Shown: positions 24,301-35,905 of the stretch, piece by piece
Layout of the letters: the number at the start of each line of letters is the position of its first letter
Position numbering within the stretch: the first letter of the stretch is position 1
Assembly (NCBI GenBank): GCA_025345505.1
Contig: JANVCC010000125.1
Span: 1,563,819 to 1,627,818 of the forward strand
DNA from: Todiramphus chloris collaris
Taxonomy: Eukaryota; Chordata; Aves; Coraciiformes; Alcedinidae
Length of the DNA: 64,000 nucleotides
Direction of reading: 5' to 3'
Position numbers and translations under genes: made by a program
Notes under the pieces: model-generated
Databases searched by the model: none
What the model was told of the DNA's origin: nothing
The model's input: the letters and a program-made list of their open reading frames with translations, nothing else

Positions 24301-26409
24301 ACGCGTTGTTTCAATGCAACACAATGGTTTGTAAAAAAAAAAAAATACAAAAGGGGCACACCTTCAGGGTGCAAAATGTTATCATTGTGTTTCCCTGCCT
24401 GGTCATGATTAATAGTAGACCAATGATCCTTTGTTAAATGTCGATGGAACCAAAAATGACAACTCATCAATATAAGAGGTATTCAATATTACAACTGGGG
24501 TTTCATTTTGAAGACTTCAAGGCAAGTGAATTAAAGCTTTTTTTTGTCTTTGTTTCTCTGCTTGACAAAAAAAACCCTGACCAACTACGGTACTCACAAG
24601 GATGCTGTAAGAACATTTTGTAAAGTATCATTAAGCGTTGCTTGAAAATATCAGACTTTCTGGGTGAGAAACAGTGTTTATACTGGTATTTCAACCAGGT
24701 TTCTGGCTTCTTTTTATTTTTTTTTCAAAACTCCCTGTGCGATTTGTAATGCACGCAGCAACATTCACATTCTGAATTTATGTGTTATGAACTGTTAAGC
24801 AGACACCGCTTCACTTCACTGCCAAAATTTCTATCAGTAGTAAAGCTGCCTGTATAGTCTTATCTCGTCCAATCCTGTTTCACTGCAGCAGCCCTTGCTG
24901 GATGCTACAGCTAGTGGTTTGTTATTTAAATGCTCGAACACTGGAGGGTCGTGGAGTAAAATCCTCATGACTGTTGATCACTATTTGTCTCCGTTACTAC
25001 GACTTCACCTCTTGTTCTAGTGCTTCATATCTCTGACAGTTTGAAACCTTCTTCTAATGTCTTGGATATATGTCTTAAACAGCTGATAGCCATTTCTTAT
25101 ACTTTTTGTCCTTTAGCTTGAGTGATTCCCCTATCTCCTCCTTGCTATTCACCTGATCTATCTGCAGGCAGCAATAGTATCTCCCCTTTCCACCTGCACA
25201 CTGCAAGATTAACCAAAGTCAGGTTTTTAGTCTCCTATTTGAGAACAGTCTCTCTGGCTCCTGAACACACTAATAGCTTCTCAAGGCTGAGCCCATCTTT
25301 CCTGAACTAAGGAGGTCTGAGCACACTTTGCTGGCTAAGCTGTAACCAAAGCCCTGACCACCTTTGTGAATTCTTCCCTATCTCTACAAGACCTGCTTTA
25401 CTTTGGCCAGTAATGGCCTTTGCCTTTTCCCCCAGCTGTAAAGCACTGTGACTTACAAATATCTGCTGACTAAGACATCATCAGTTCCCAGAGTGTGAGT
25501 TTATAGCACAGAGTCCTGATATTGATCCTTACATCCCATAACAAGCCTTTTAAATTAATAGTCCCAAGCCAGTAGAAAAAAATTCCTAGGTTTTTCAGGC
25601 CAACCAGTTCCTCTTTCAAAGATATTCCAATCCCAGTCTATGTAGTGGAAACTCACAGGGAAAATTAGACCTAAAACTGGACCCTGAGGAGGTCCACCAC
25701 TGTCTGCCTTCTGGTTTGTTATTCCCTTTCCTAGAAACTTCATCATTTTCTCTCTGCTAGGCAGTTTCTGGTTCACTTTACAACGTTTATTAATCTCTAC
25801 CCTTTTTCACTTTAGCAGTGACTTTCAATTGCAATACTCCAAAAAAAAGTTTGCTGAAGTCCAGATTGATGAGATTTACTTAACTCTGTTTGTCTACAGG
25901 AAAAAAAATAAAAAACCTTGGCTTTTTTAAAAGGAAAATATCAGTTTAGTCTGTTGGCTCTCCCCCAGCTTATAATGTGGTTTTGATGTAGTTATTCATT
26001 TGATTATTCACAAAGCCATCCCTCCCTACCTTCAGCCTCTGACTTAAGATCCCACCCTTCTCCCACCTCTCAGTCGCACCATTGGTTCCCTTCATGCCCT
26101 GAAGTTTGTCCTTTCACAGCTCCTTTTATTATTTAGCTTCTATTTTTACTTCTACTCATCCAGAGTGACTCAATTCACATTTACTTAACTTGTAGACACA
26201 GACTTAAAGGTAGCAGGTCATGCTATAACTTCTATACAGGTAGGGTATACAAGAAATGGCCTTGGCATTGGTGATGTTCTGTGTGAAACAACTGCCTGTG
26301 CCATCTATAGGTGCATTTCACCTGATAAATACAGATGCAAAAGATTCCCCAGAAGGACTTTCATCCCTCTTACCTTCAATTCTAATATCTTATCCCTGCC
26401 TGAGAGAGG

Positions 26410-26550
26410 GAATCACAGAATGGTTTGGGTTGGAAGGGACCTTAAAGATCAAGAGGGGGTTCCAACCCCTTCTTCCATAGGCAGGGACACTTCCGACTAG
26501 AGCAGGTTGCTCACAGCCCCATCCAGCCTGGTTCTGAACACATCCAGCAA
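26410..26550 (-). mobile_element. CR1 LINE 3' fragment
   Basis: GAATCACAGAATGGTTTGGG, GGAAGGGACCTTAAAGATCA and CTAGAGCAGGTTGCTCACAG mark a 140-bp copy. A few extra G interrupt the usual ATCATCTGGTTCCAACC region (AAGAGGGGGTTCCAAC). Confidence 0.92.
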
Positions 26551-26824
26551 GGGAGAAAAAGAAGTCAAAAACTTTACAGAAGAGCAGAAGTATATGCATA
26601 CACACATATAAATATACATGCATATATGCATCTATACCTCACTTTACTCAAAACTTTTGTGCCAGACCTGAAGTGTGATTCTTGTCCTTTACACTGCTCA
26701 ACAGAAGAAGTACTTTTGAAGTCAGATAAAAGCACAGAGTCTCCTAATGAACACTTGGATTAAAATTCAGCTAAATGTGAACTAGAAACAAGCAGCTATT
26801 TGCAGCTCTTGTTTTTCTGGAAAG

Positions 26825-26850
26825 GATCATAGAATGTTAGGGGTTGGAAG
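26825..26850 (-). mobile_element. CR1 3' tip fragment
   Basis: ATCATAGAATGTTAGGGGTT followed by GGAAG; only the last 26 bp of the element are recognisable. Confidence 0.75.
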
Positions 26851-27961
26851 ATGACTGTCTAAGGAGGAACACAGTCCTCCTACACATTTTGAGCAGCAGC
26901 TTCCACCGCCAATAGGTTCATTCAACATCAGCAGGGCTGTTTGCTGAATAGCTCTACTGTTCACACAGCCCAGTGACAGGGGGGCTGTCAGAATAGGGTA
27001 ATGCAAGACCCAGTCATCGACAGCAGTTAAAAAAGGGTGTCTGAGGATTATGAGTTTGGGTCTAATCACCAGAAAAGGTGTTACCACCCTGCTTTATCAC
27101 AGGCTTAGATGTTGTCAGACTGCAGCCAAAATAAACTGCCTACAGACATCACAGTTCAAACTGATATTTTGTGCAGACGGTGAGAATCCCTCAATAAAAA
27201 AACTCTCAGCATGTAGCAGAACTGTCAAACCTTGACCATTTCTACTCATATTTGGTTGCAGAATAGCCTCCAGCCTCCCACTGCAGCGACTTATGTTCTT
27301 GGGTCAGTCACAGATATTCCCAGTACATCCTTGATGGGCAGGTTTTCTCTGCCAACAGCTCAAATAGTCTTGGGGGGCAAGAAGAGAGACATGGCCCACA
27401 CATATATCTGACAGATGAAGTCCTTCAGCTGGCTGGAAAGATACATCAGAACTCACAGAAAAGCTGAGGTATCACTGGACTGGGTTTCCTTCTGATCTGT
27501 CACCAGCATTGCAGAAAAGATAACTCTTTTGGGGACTTTTTATCTGGTTTTTTTTTAATTCAGTGGTAATCATCACTGTGCTTGGACATCCAACAACAGT
27601 CACAGATCAAATAAATGGACATCAAAACTCACCAAACATGGAGTGGTAAAAAATAAAATAAATCAAAAGCAATGTCCAAATCTCCAAAACTTGCTGCATT
27701 TCTCTATCTACTACACTCCCTTCCATTGGCTTTTTAATTTGCTGCCGTATCAAAAGAAACCTCACAATTAATTTGCTGTCAACTGTCAACAGGTAGCTCT
27801 TCTCCAGCCTCAGAGTTTCTAATGTACTTCACCACCACTGAGTACGTGTGGGATTAAGAAAATTCCAACTAGGAAAGGGGTAATGAATCAGAACACCATG
27901 CTGGAAAGGTACAGTTACACTTTGTCAGTTCCCAGGTATACAGCAGAAAAGTGTCTCTTAC

Positions 27962-28036
27962 CTGGAATGTCATCAGTCCCCCCACTGGTGTGTTTGAATC
28001 GATCTCCTTCCACGTGGACATTTGGACACAGGACAT
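27962..28036 (-). CDS. COL22A1: COL22A1 coding exon 2: linker after the vWA domain
   Basis: This 75-nt exon encodes residues 215-239 and the first base of codon 240. The acceptor is TTTTCAG (AG at 28038-28037) and the donor GTAAG is at 27961-27957. It begins with AT, completing the Asn codon opened by the A at the end of the vWA exon, and ends with G, which the next exon completes to Gly. The translation VLCPNVHVEGDRFKHTSGG is the linker expected after the vWA domain of collagen XXII; C218 follows C213 closely. It lies 33.9 kb downstream of the vWA exon. Phase agreement on both sides makes the placement secure although the exon is short. Confidence 0.94.
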
Positions 28037-29814
28037 CTGAAAAGAAAAAGAACCAGTGCAAAATGATCACAAGTAAACACATCCTTCTGGACAATCTCCT
28101 GGGGTTTGTCCAACATGGTCCCACAGCAATAATTCTGTTCCCAGTCTCCGCATGGCCAAAATACTCTTCCTCTGTCCTGTCCCCCAAGACACCCCATGAA
28201 CTACACCTGGTTTTGAGCCACTTTTTGCTGACTCACCAGCCAAACTGAATAGAGGACCCAAGCCCTTTCATTAGCTAGCACATCACTGGGCTTTTCTCTT
28301 TCATCGGTCTGTGAACCTGCATGAGAGTCACAAAAACTTAAGAAAATATAGAACATGATTCCATTCTCAGACTGGCTGGAAGGAAAGCTCTGAAAGCCCA
28401 GCTGACACTGGGGTGCTGCCTAAACTTCTCAGAAAAGACAGCTCCTACTCAGAAAAAACAAATCAAACCTGAAGTGCTAAGACAGGAAGGGGAATCCAGA
28501 GCGCAGAACAATGAAGGTTCGTTCCATCACAGGCCAGCATCACGAGACAAAAAGTGAAGTGCACTCTCCTATATCTTACAGTATTATGTGTGATTCTCCT
28601 GCTAACACTCCTCCAGGACCATGACTATTTATGTGTCTGCTCCTTGAGTTTGTTCAAGCAGAAAGCGAGTTAAAGATGCCTGAAACTTTTAAGAATATTC
28701 ACCCCTGCACAAAGTTTTCCAAAAAAGAGTCATGAAAATACTCAGCCTTTGTCAGACATTTCTAATTAGTGTCACCATAATCTGCTGCAGAGAACCATCT
28801 ACCTAGCCACCTCCTTCCTGCCAGATCTTTGAAGAAACATTTATTTAGGCTTTGCTTTCGCAGACCAATAGGTAATTGCACACTTGTAAACACTGGGGAT
28901 GGGTAGCTCAAGGAACCAGTTCAATGAGAACATAGAAAAGAACCTCTGATTTTTCACAGACCCACATTGATGTCCTTCCTGTGATTTAAGGAACAACCAG
29001 GTGAGGACAGCCAAACCCCAGTCCTTCATTTACCTAGCCAGCTGCACGCACCATAATACAAATGTTCTCTGCGGCTGCAATATCCATCTTGATGCAGATG
29101 GTGTTTAACATCAACTCCACCTGCTGTTTAGTACATTATTCCTCCAGTATCATTAATTGTTGTGCTTGTAAAGGAGCAGCCAGGGCCAACTGCTCCCTAA
29201 GGGATGAGGAGCCAGGAGCTGAAGGTGACCCAAGCCCAGGCAACGTCCTTACCCATGGGGCACAATCTCACAGGGCTCTCTGAAGACTTAATACAGCAGG
29301 TCTGCCTGTGAAGCTACATCCAAAATTATGAGGTAAAAATTACTGTTCTGAGGACATTGCCAGCAGGCCCTACCTCTCTCCTCCTGCTTCCTGACTCTCA
29401 GTACAAAACCCAATATATCCACAACGGTTGGTTAAGGCTACCAACGAAACCAAATATTTTCCCTGCTTTATCATGCTAATGAATTTACAGTCCAGATTAT
29501 CAGCTGCAGATGAGGAACTCTCAGCTCAGAGGAAAGAGAGGGGACTGTGAAACCCATCATTAGAAGCCTCCACAGCCAACAAAGCAATCAGAAGCAGTCA
29601 AACCCATCCAGCCACCCCCCTTCACTGCAGCAGCGGGACTACTTCATGGTAGTGTGCGTTAGCCAGCACATATCAGATTTTCTTTGGACCATCTTTAGGG
29701 CTGCTTCTTCAACAGATAAACTTCAGGAACCAATACGGATTGATGGACAGGGTCGCTTCATGTAAATTTTAACCAAAGGTCTCTTTCGCTCCCTGATGCC
29801 TGTTGTTTTGAAAG

Positions 29815-29925
29815 CCATGTGGTAGTTTCTAATGTCACAGACATTAGTTTCTACATTAGTTTCTAATTCTAATTCAAGTTTTCTAATTCGCATCTAATTC
29901 AAGTTTCTAATGTCACTCACATGGT
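29815..29925. repeat. Imperfect repeats of TTTCTAAT(T/G)
   Basis: AGTTTCTAATGTCAC occurs at both ends, and TTTCTAATTC/ATTCAAGTTTTC variants repeat between them, with unit size about 12-20 bp. Confidence 0.7.
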
Positions 29926-30031
29926 GTGTGTAGTTTCCCCTCCATCAGAGGTCTGCACAACTTCCCAGCAGAATAGGGAAGCTCTCCTCTGCTGGGTGAA
30001 CTTCAGAACTTGAAAAAATTTCAAACCATGA

Positions 30032-30095
30032 AAGAATCACAGAATTTCCTAGATTGGAAGAGACCTTTAAGACCATCTAGTCCAATCATGGACTT
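30032..30095 (-). mobile_element. CR1 LINE 3' fragment
   Basis: AGAATCACAGAATTTCCTAG, ATTGGAAGAGACCTTTAAGA and CCATCTAGTCCAATCATGG. Same subfamily as the host copy at 42412. Confidence 0.88.
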
Positions 30096-31980
30096 GCAAG
30101 ACCCAAAGGTAGGCCACTTCTATTCACATTCAAAACTAAGCTGTGCTGACAAAAGATGTGCCTAGAAGTTCCAGAAGCCCTGTGCAGATCTTATACTGAT
30201 CCTTTAAATTTTGGGTTTGCTACCAACAAATGCTTTTCATACAGGCACTGAGTCAGTGCAATGAAAAGCACTTCTGAGCCCCAGTCTGGGAACTGGGAGA
30301 CATATGGCTACACAGTAAAATAAGGAACATAAGAAATCAAACCGAGGAAAATTTCCCCAAATAAAGCATGAAGGCATGAATAAAATGACAAAAATGTCAT
30401 TCACCTCTGCTGCCCAGGAGCCCTGACAGATACCCGGGGAAGAATAAACCACCTCAGACACAGCATTGTTACCTCTTCATGCAACAGGGAGTTAATGTCT
30501 GAATTACAGATGTATAAATTATCACTCCAGTCTTTAATGGCATCACACCCCCTCCATCAGGTCCAATTAGATAGAACCATGACTTCCTAGCAGGGAAGTA
30601 TGAGCTAGTAAAATCTTCCTGGTTGTAACTTCTATTTTGGAAGCAGAACTATGCATCAAATTCATGTGCTTGGCCTTGGTGCCAAACCATCTTGCCACAA
30701 ACCCCAGAAATTTCAATGTTATTAATATTATTCTCTTCTTCCAGCTCTGTCCTTTAAATCTGTATTACCTCTGGCCTCACTTCCAAATATCCCGTGCTCT
30801 TTTTGGCTCCTCCTTGCCTGTCTGCACCTAAGGCATGAGCAGAAATCCCCCACAAGGGACCGAAAATGATTGCAGTGATCACTTCCCAGCCACAAAATAA
30901 TTCAGAGGCACAGAAGAGGTTCGTGCTCTCCCCACCAAGTCAGCAGCACGGCTGCTTGCATCCGGAGAAGCAGCGTGCCAGACTGACAGCACATCAACCA
31001 GTCCCAACCAATGACCAGGTTTCGTTGCTACACCCAGGGGTGCGTCGATAGGCATGGCAAGATGAAAGCTGGTCCTCTCCTGGGGAGCCTTACTTATGAG
31101 CTCCCTGATACAGGAGAACATTTTAACATGGGAGTGTTTACGCCTCTTCTTTCTGCTTCTGCCAGACCAAACTTGAAGCAAACACGGTGCTGGGAGGATG
31201 TGCAGCAATCAGCATCTACTGCAAATGGCAGAGTAATAAATTCTGCACTGCAGCAACATCTCGACTAATTTGGGAACAGTTACAGCTTTCAGGAAGAAAA
31301 GATGTAACTGACCTGAGCTTTCAGCCACTGGTTCTTGTTACGTCCTCCCCGGCCAAGTCACTCAAATCCACATGACCTCGCCGATGCTTTTAAATATATA
31401 TTGTTTAAAACTACTTCCTTGTCCTCAACTTCATGTAATATTCTGTTAATCCTTTGCTTTATCCATCAATCCCATCAGCAACTGCTTTGCATTTATGTCC
31501 ATATGGTTCCTGGAGAATTTTAGTATCCACCAGAACTGCTCTATTTTCCTTTTACAGTTGCACTAGGAACGATGACTTTTCACTGACACCTGCTACAGGA
31601 GATCAGCCAGCTCCTAATCCCTTGTAGAGTGTGACTTTTTAATGCAAATGTCATTCAATACGCGATAACAATGCCTAAGAACAAACGGATTATACCTAGG
31701 TAGTTACCATGTCAACCAAACTCTGACTTTCCACAGGAAGAAAGAAGTTGTGTTAGAGATGACCTCTTTCTCATAAAATTATAATCCTCGAATAGGGATA
31801 CATAATAATTCCCATTCTGTAATACTTTATTCACTGCCTTCAGTGCCAATTTTGGGTTTTTTTCTTGTGAGACCAGGCAAACTGCTCTACAGCTATACAC
31901 TGGAATCATTTTTCATTTCTTAATCATCAACATTTCTAAGTGCCATAATTATTGTTGTACTAAGAAGCTGCATGTATAGA

Positions 31981-32240
31981 AGTCTGCAGATGACACCAGG
32001 CTGAGTGGTGCAGTTGACACACCTGAGAGAAGGGATGCCAACCAGAGGTACCTGGACAGGTTCAAGAAGTGGGTCCATGTGAACTTCATGAGGTTCAACA
32101 AGACCAAGTGCAAGGTCCTGAATCTGCATCGGGGCGATCCTCGGTGTCCACGCAGGCTGAGGGATGATGTGATTGAGAACAGCCCTGCGGAGAAGGACTT
32201 CAGGGGGTGGTGGACGAAAAGCTGGACATGGGCCAACAAT
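31981..32240 (+). mobile_element. CR1 ORF2 (reverse transcriptase 3' part) remnant
   Basis: This is internal CR1 sequence rather than the usual 3' end. In one frame it reads ADDTRLSGAVDTP, FMRFNKTKCKVLNL and ENSPAEKDF, the segment after the catalytic motifs of the CR1 reverse transcriptase; ADD is probably the YADD-box remnant. It has frame changes near the end and no start, so it is dead. It stops exactly where a minus-strand CR1 begins at 32241. Confidence 0.85.
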
Positions 32241-32481
32241 CATAGAATCACAGAATGGTAGGGGTTGGAAGGGACCTCTGGAGATCGAGTCCAACCCCCC
32301 TGCCAGAGCAGGGGCACCCAGGGCAGCCCACACAGGAACAGATCCAGGTGGGTCTTGAAATGTCTCCAGAGAAGGAGACTCCACAGCCTCTCTGGGCAGC
32401 CTGGGCCAGGCTCTGTCACTCTCACAGTGAAGTTTTACCTCAAGTGGAGGTGGAACTTCCTGTGTTCCAGTTTCTGCTGGT
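32241..32481 (-). mobile_element. CR1 LINE 3' fragment
   Basis: Begins TCATAGAATCACAGAATGGT, AGGGGTTGGAAGGGACCTCT, then CCCCCCTGCCAGAGCAGG, and ends near CTTCCTGTGTTCCAGTTTCT. It abuts, tip first, the plus-strand ORF2 remnant on its left. Confidence 0.93.
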
Positions 32482-32938
32482 AGAACTCCTCCATGAAATC
32501 CTCCTCTGGATCCTGCTCAGCGCTGAACGCGCTGGCTTAGTTTGCATGAGCTTCTCGTTCAAGGAAGCACAATGTAGTTTTCTGAAAGTGATCTAACTGC
32601 AGATAACACCCTTTTCTGCAAGAAAAATCACACTGAGATCTGTTTGATGATAATGAGTCATTTAAGCCACTTTTACATCTCATCCTTTAGAATATTCCCT
32701 ATGAAAAAATCCCCAAACTGTCAAATATTTTAAAATTAAAAGAGACAGTCTGTCTTACAGAGTCTGGGCACTGTAAGAGACATGTCAGAAGAGCATGTCA
32801 GCTCAGGAACTTTCACTAGCATTAAATTAACATTAATAACATCTTGTTGGGAAACTGTAATAATGAGGCTGTGAGTTTGGAAAAGAACAATGTGAATGAT
32901 CTGATGAGTTTCAGTTTCTTCGCCTCTGAGCCATTTCA

Positions 32939-33355
32939 GAAGAAAGTCAAGGAAAAGGGATACAAAAAAGAAGGAAAAGTAAAGAAGAAGGTGACTCGGG
33001 CAAAGGGGAGGTGGGGAGGGAGCTGGGAAAGGGGGGGGATGGGACAGACGGACGAGGAGGGGGTGGGGAGAGGAAAGGAAAAAGGAAAAAGAGAAAAGAG
33101 AGAGAAGGGAAGAGAAAAGAGAGAAAAGGAAAGAGAAAAGAGAGAGAAGGAAAGAGAAAAGAGAGAGAAGGANNNNNNNNNNAGAGAAAAGAGAGAGAAG
33201 GAAAGAGAAAAGAGAGAGAAGGAAAGAGACAAGAAAATCAGAAGGGGAAAAGGAAAAAAAAAAAGAAAAAAAAAGAAAAAATTAGTGCAGAAAGAAAAGA
33301 GAGAGAAAAGAGAAAAAGGAAAGGCAAAGAGAAAGGCAAAGGGAAAAGGGCTAGT
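32939..33355 (+). repeat. Purine-rich low-complexity tract
   Basis: Almost pure A/G on the plus strand between about 33065 and 33280, built from variants of a 21-bp unit like AAAGAGAAAAGAGAGAGAAG. The flanks to 32939 and 33355 are less pure. Long Lys/Glu/Arg open frames across it are an artefact of composition. Confidence 0.95.
33173..33182. other. Assembly gap (10 N)
   Basis: Ten N inside the purine tract. The flanking units are alike, so the true gap length is probably unknown and the array may be collapsed. Confidence 0.98.
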
Positions 33356-34814
33356 CTGACACACAAAGATTCATTTAGGGTCTATAAACACACAAGCAAA
33401 GAAATTCTTTTGCACTGCAGTGGGCTATTAAATCTGCCAAACTCTCCCTTGAAAAATGAAGTGAGACAAATTGAAACCACAAGGCAGTTTTCCCCTTTCT
33501 GACTTTCCCTTTCCCCACCTCTGCGCTGGCTCGTATAAGGAGGGCATGAGGCTCTCCCTTGGCTGAGAGCCCCAGCCTGTCAGCACATCTGCCATGGGGC
33601 TGAGCAGCAACTGAGCCAGCCCCAGCAGGCAGGTAAGGACTGTGGTGTTCCCTACTCGCCCCCCAAGCCCATGCATCTCCATTTCTACTTGTACCATAGG
33701 AAGAGCAAGAATTACTGGCAGCACAGCCTTCTTCACGAGTCCAACCTGAGCAGCTCTTTCCTAAAACACCCTTTTGAAGGTAACTCCCTCACTTGGGAAG
33801 TCTGGGTCAAGTCACAGCATCGAGTTTCTTACAGTGATCCCTGGCCAGCAATGGTGTGATCCTGCTGCCCCTTAAGGTTTCCTATTGAGAAACCTTCCCT
33901 GTAAAGTGCCAAAACCAAACCCCAGTTGCCAGTGCTCCATCCTTTTGTCCTTAGGACTCTGCTGAAACAGATTCTTCATTTCTGTTTTCATTCTTTCAAG
34001 AATAAGTAAGCCCTCAGCTGCCAAGGGCTTCTCTAGGGACTTGTGTATAATGAATGCTGAACACGTGTAGCTGTCAAGTTACACAAGAATAGAGTAGAGA
34101 GGTGAGAATAGAAACACAGGAAGGTTAAAGCAAACTTTATTTATTACCACGTTTCTTTTTTTTTTTTTCCCCCTTTTTCCCCTCCAAACTGAGAATTTTA
34201 GCATTGCAGAATCTCAACAGCACCCAGCACGTTGCCAAAGATTCAGCTCCTCTCGACATTTTCATCATTATTCCATTCCTGCAACAGGAAAGTCTCCACC
34301 TAGCATGACATTCCTAACCTCGACATTTAAGGTGTCTCGTCCCGAGAGCAATCTTTAGCCCACCACAGCTCCCATCCACGAACCAGGAAAGAGTTCACAC
34401 ATCCAGGCCTCATTAAAAGCTGCCTCCCCAAAATTTAGACCACGCTTCAAAAACGTTTGCAAGGAATGACTGTTCTTTAGCCACTGTGCAAAGATGAACT
34501 CTGAATCTTTTGTGCTGTTCAGAGCTAAACAACAATCGAGCAAGAGAGAGAGATGTGGGGGTTCAAGGGAGGGAAGAGGACACCTGCAGAGAGCAAGCTT
34601 CATTTTTTTCTGTAGCTCAAGATTGCAATTTTTTTTCCACTGCACCCTACCCTTAAAGGGGAAGATCCTGGCAAGATTTTTTTTGCCTGAAATTAAGAAG
34701 ATTTTGTGAAAGTAGTTTCTCGAGAGGAGCTTTCCCAGACCCCATTAGCTCTGCTCTTCAATTAGATGGTTCTCTGTGCAGCAGTTCCTCCAGCACACTT
34801 AACTCCCTGCAGTC

Positions 34815-34872
34815 AGGGAGTTAAAAAGTGATTAAAAAGTTAGTTTAAAAGGAGTTAAAAAGTTAAAAGTGA
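34815..34872. repeat. Imperfect GTTAAAAAG repeats
   Basis: GGGAGTTAAAAAGTGATTAA, AAAGGAGTTAAAAAGTTAAA and similar segments repeat over about 58 bp. Confidence 0.75.
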
Positions 34873-35756
34873 CTCTTTTATATAGCACCACCTCTATTTA
34901 TTCTTCTTGTCTTTTATAAGGCATCGTACAAGGACCATTATGAAGTCTCAACATTTTATGTCTTTCCCCCCCCAACTCTTCTTAAAACACTATTTCTTTT
35001 TAAAAAAATACATCCACACTCTGCCCACATTCACTAAATACTTTTTGCAGATATTCATTGACAGATATTCTTCCCCAGCCAAGGAAATGATCCTTAAAGT
35101 GCCACCCGCCCCTGGAAACAATTTCATAAAGAAAAAAAAAACCCAAAACAACACAACAAAAACTGGCATAATTTTCAACTACCGTGCTGGCACTGACAGT
35201 GTAATGATACTGCAATTGCTTCTATACTAACGTTGTAATTTGGAGCAAGGTGTAGGTAAAACACAGCATCCCAGCAATTATATGATTCCACCTTGCAATT
35301 TAACGCCCTTCTGCAATCCTCTCTCCACGTCTGAAATCACACTATCTTCACATTTTCAAGTTTAAAGCCCATCAGTGCCAGGAAAATCACCTGTTCATGG
35401 CCACTGCAGCCACGGTGGCTTCAGCCAAGCTGGCTTCTGCCTTTTTCTATTCAAATAACGCCTGCGCTGCCTTGTGAATGAGGTTCCCATATGTGCACAC
35501 CAAGACCCTTTCTCACCATGGAAATGGAATGATGAAGCCTCCCCGCAGCTCAGCTTATAGATTGAGCAAACACAGCTACGTCCCACCCTGCTCCTTATAG
35601 AATCCCAAGGCTGCCTCTGAAACATTACCCTAAAATGCACACCCAGCCAGCTGAACTGCCCTCCAGGGTTTGCTGGCCACTGGGCAGGTCCTGGGTGACT
35701 GCAGTGGGAGTGTAGATATCTGCACTGGCAGTGCTCCCTCCTCCTTTGTCAGCACA

Positions 35757-35905
35757 GAATCATAGAATACTTTTGGCTGGAAGAGACCTTCAAGATCATC
35801 AAGTCCAACCTCATTCCTAGCCCCTACCAAAACCCACTAAACCACGTCCCTAAGCACAACATCTGCCCGGCTCTTAAAACACTTCCAAGGATGGTGACTC
35901 CAGAA
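35757..35905 (-). mobile_element. CR1 LINE 3' fragment
   Basis: AGAATCATAGAATACTTTTG, GGAAGAGACCTTCAAGATCA and AAACACTTCCAAGGATGGTG mark a 150-bp diverged copy. Confidence 0.9.

Larger units (their letters stand above)
12531..27961 (-). other. COL22A1: COL22A1 intron between coding exons 2 and 3
   Basis: Phase-1 intron of 15431 nt. It carries CR1 copies at 12884-13350, 13650-14168, 14817-14859, 15205-15779, 18648-18985, 19898-19985, 26410-26550 and 26825-26850, plus a G20 tract at 17994 and an 18-bp tandem repeat at 21323. Long stretches (15790-17990, 19990-26400, 26860-27950) look like plain intronic DNA with no recognisable exon or RNA gene. Confidence 0.9.

Noticed and set aside
31920..32384. 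A 154-codon open frame on the minus strand
   Set aside because: It spans two CR1 pieces of opposite direction and matches neither the CR1 protein frame nor any family; a chance frame.
32844..33502. Long Lys/Glu/Arg-rich frames, up to 171 codons, on both strands
   Set aside because: They are produced by the purine-rich repeat and cross an N gap; no start context, splice signals or family.
33520..33620. Possible promoter (CGTATAAGGAGGGC) in the large intron
   Set aside because: A single TATA-like word without CpG enrichment or a following exon is not enough.
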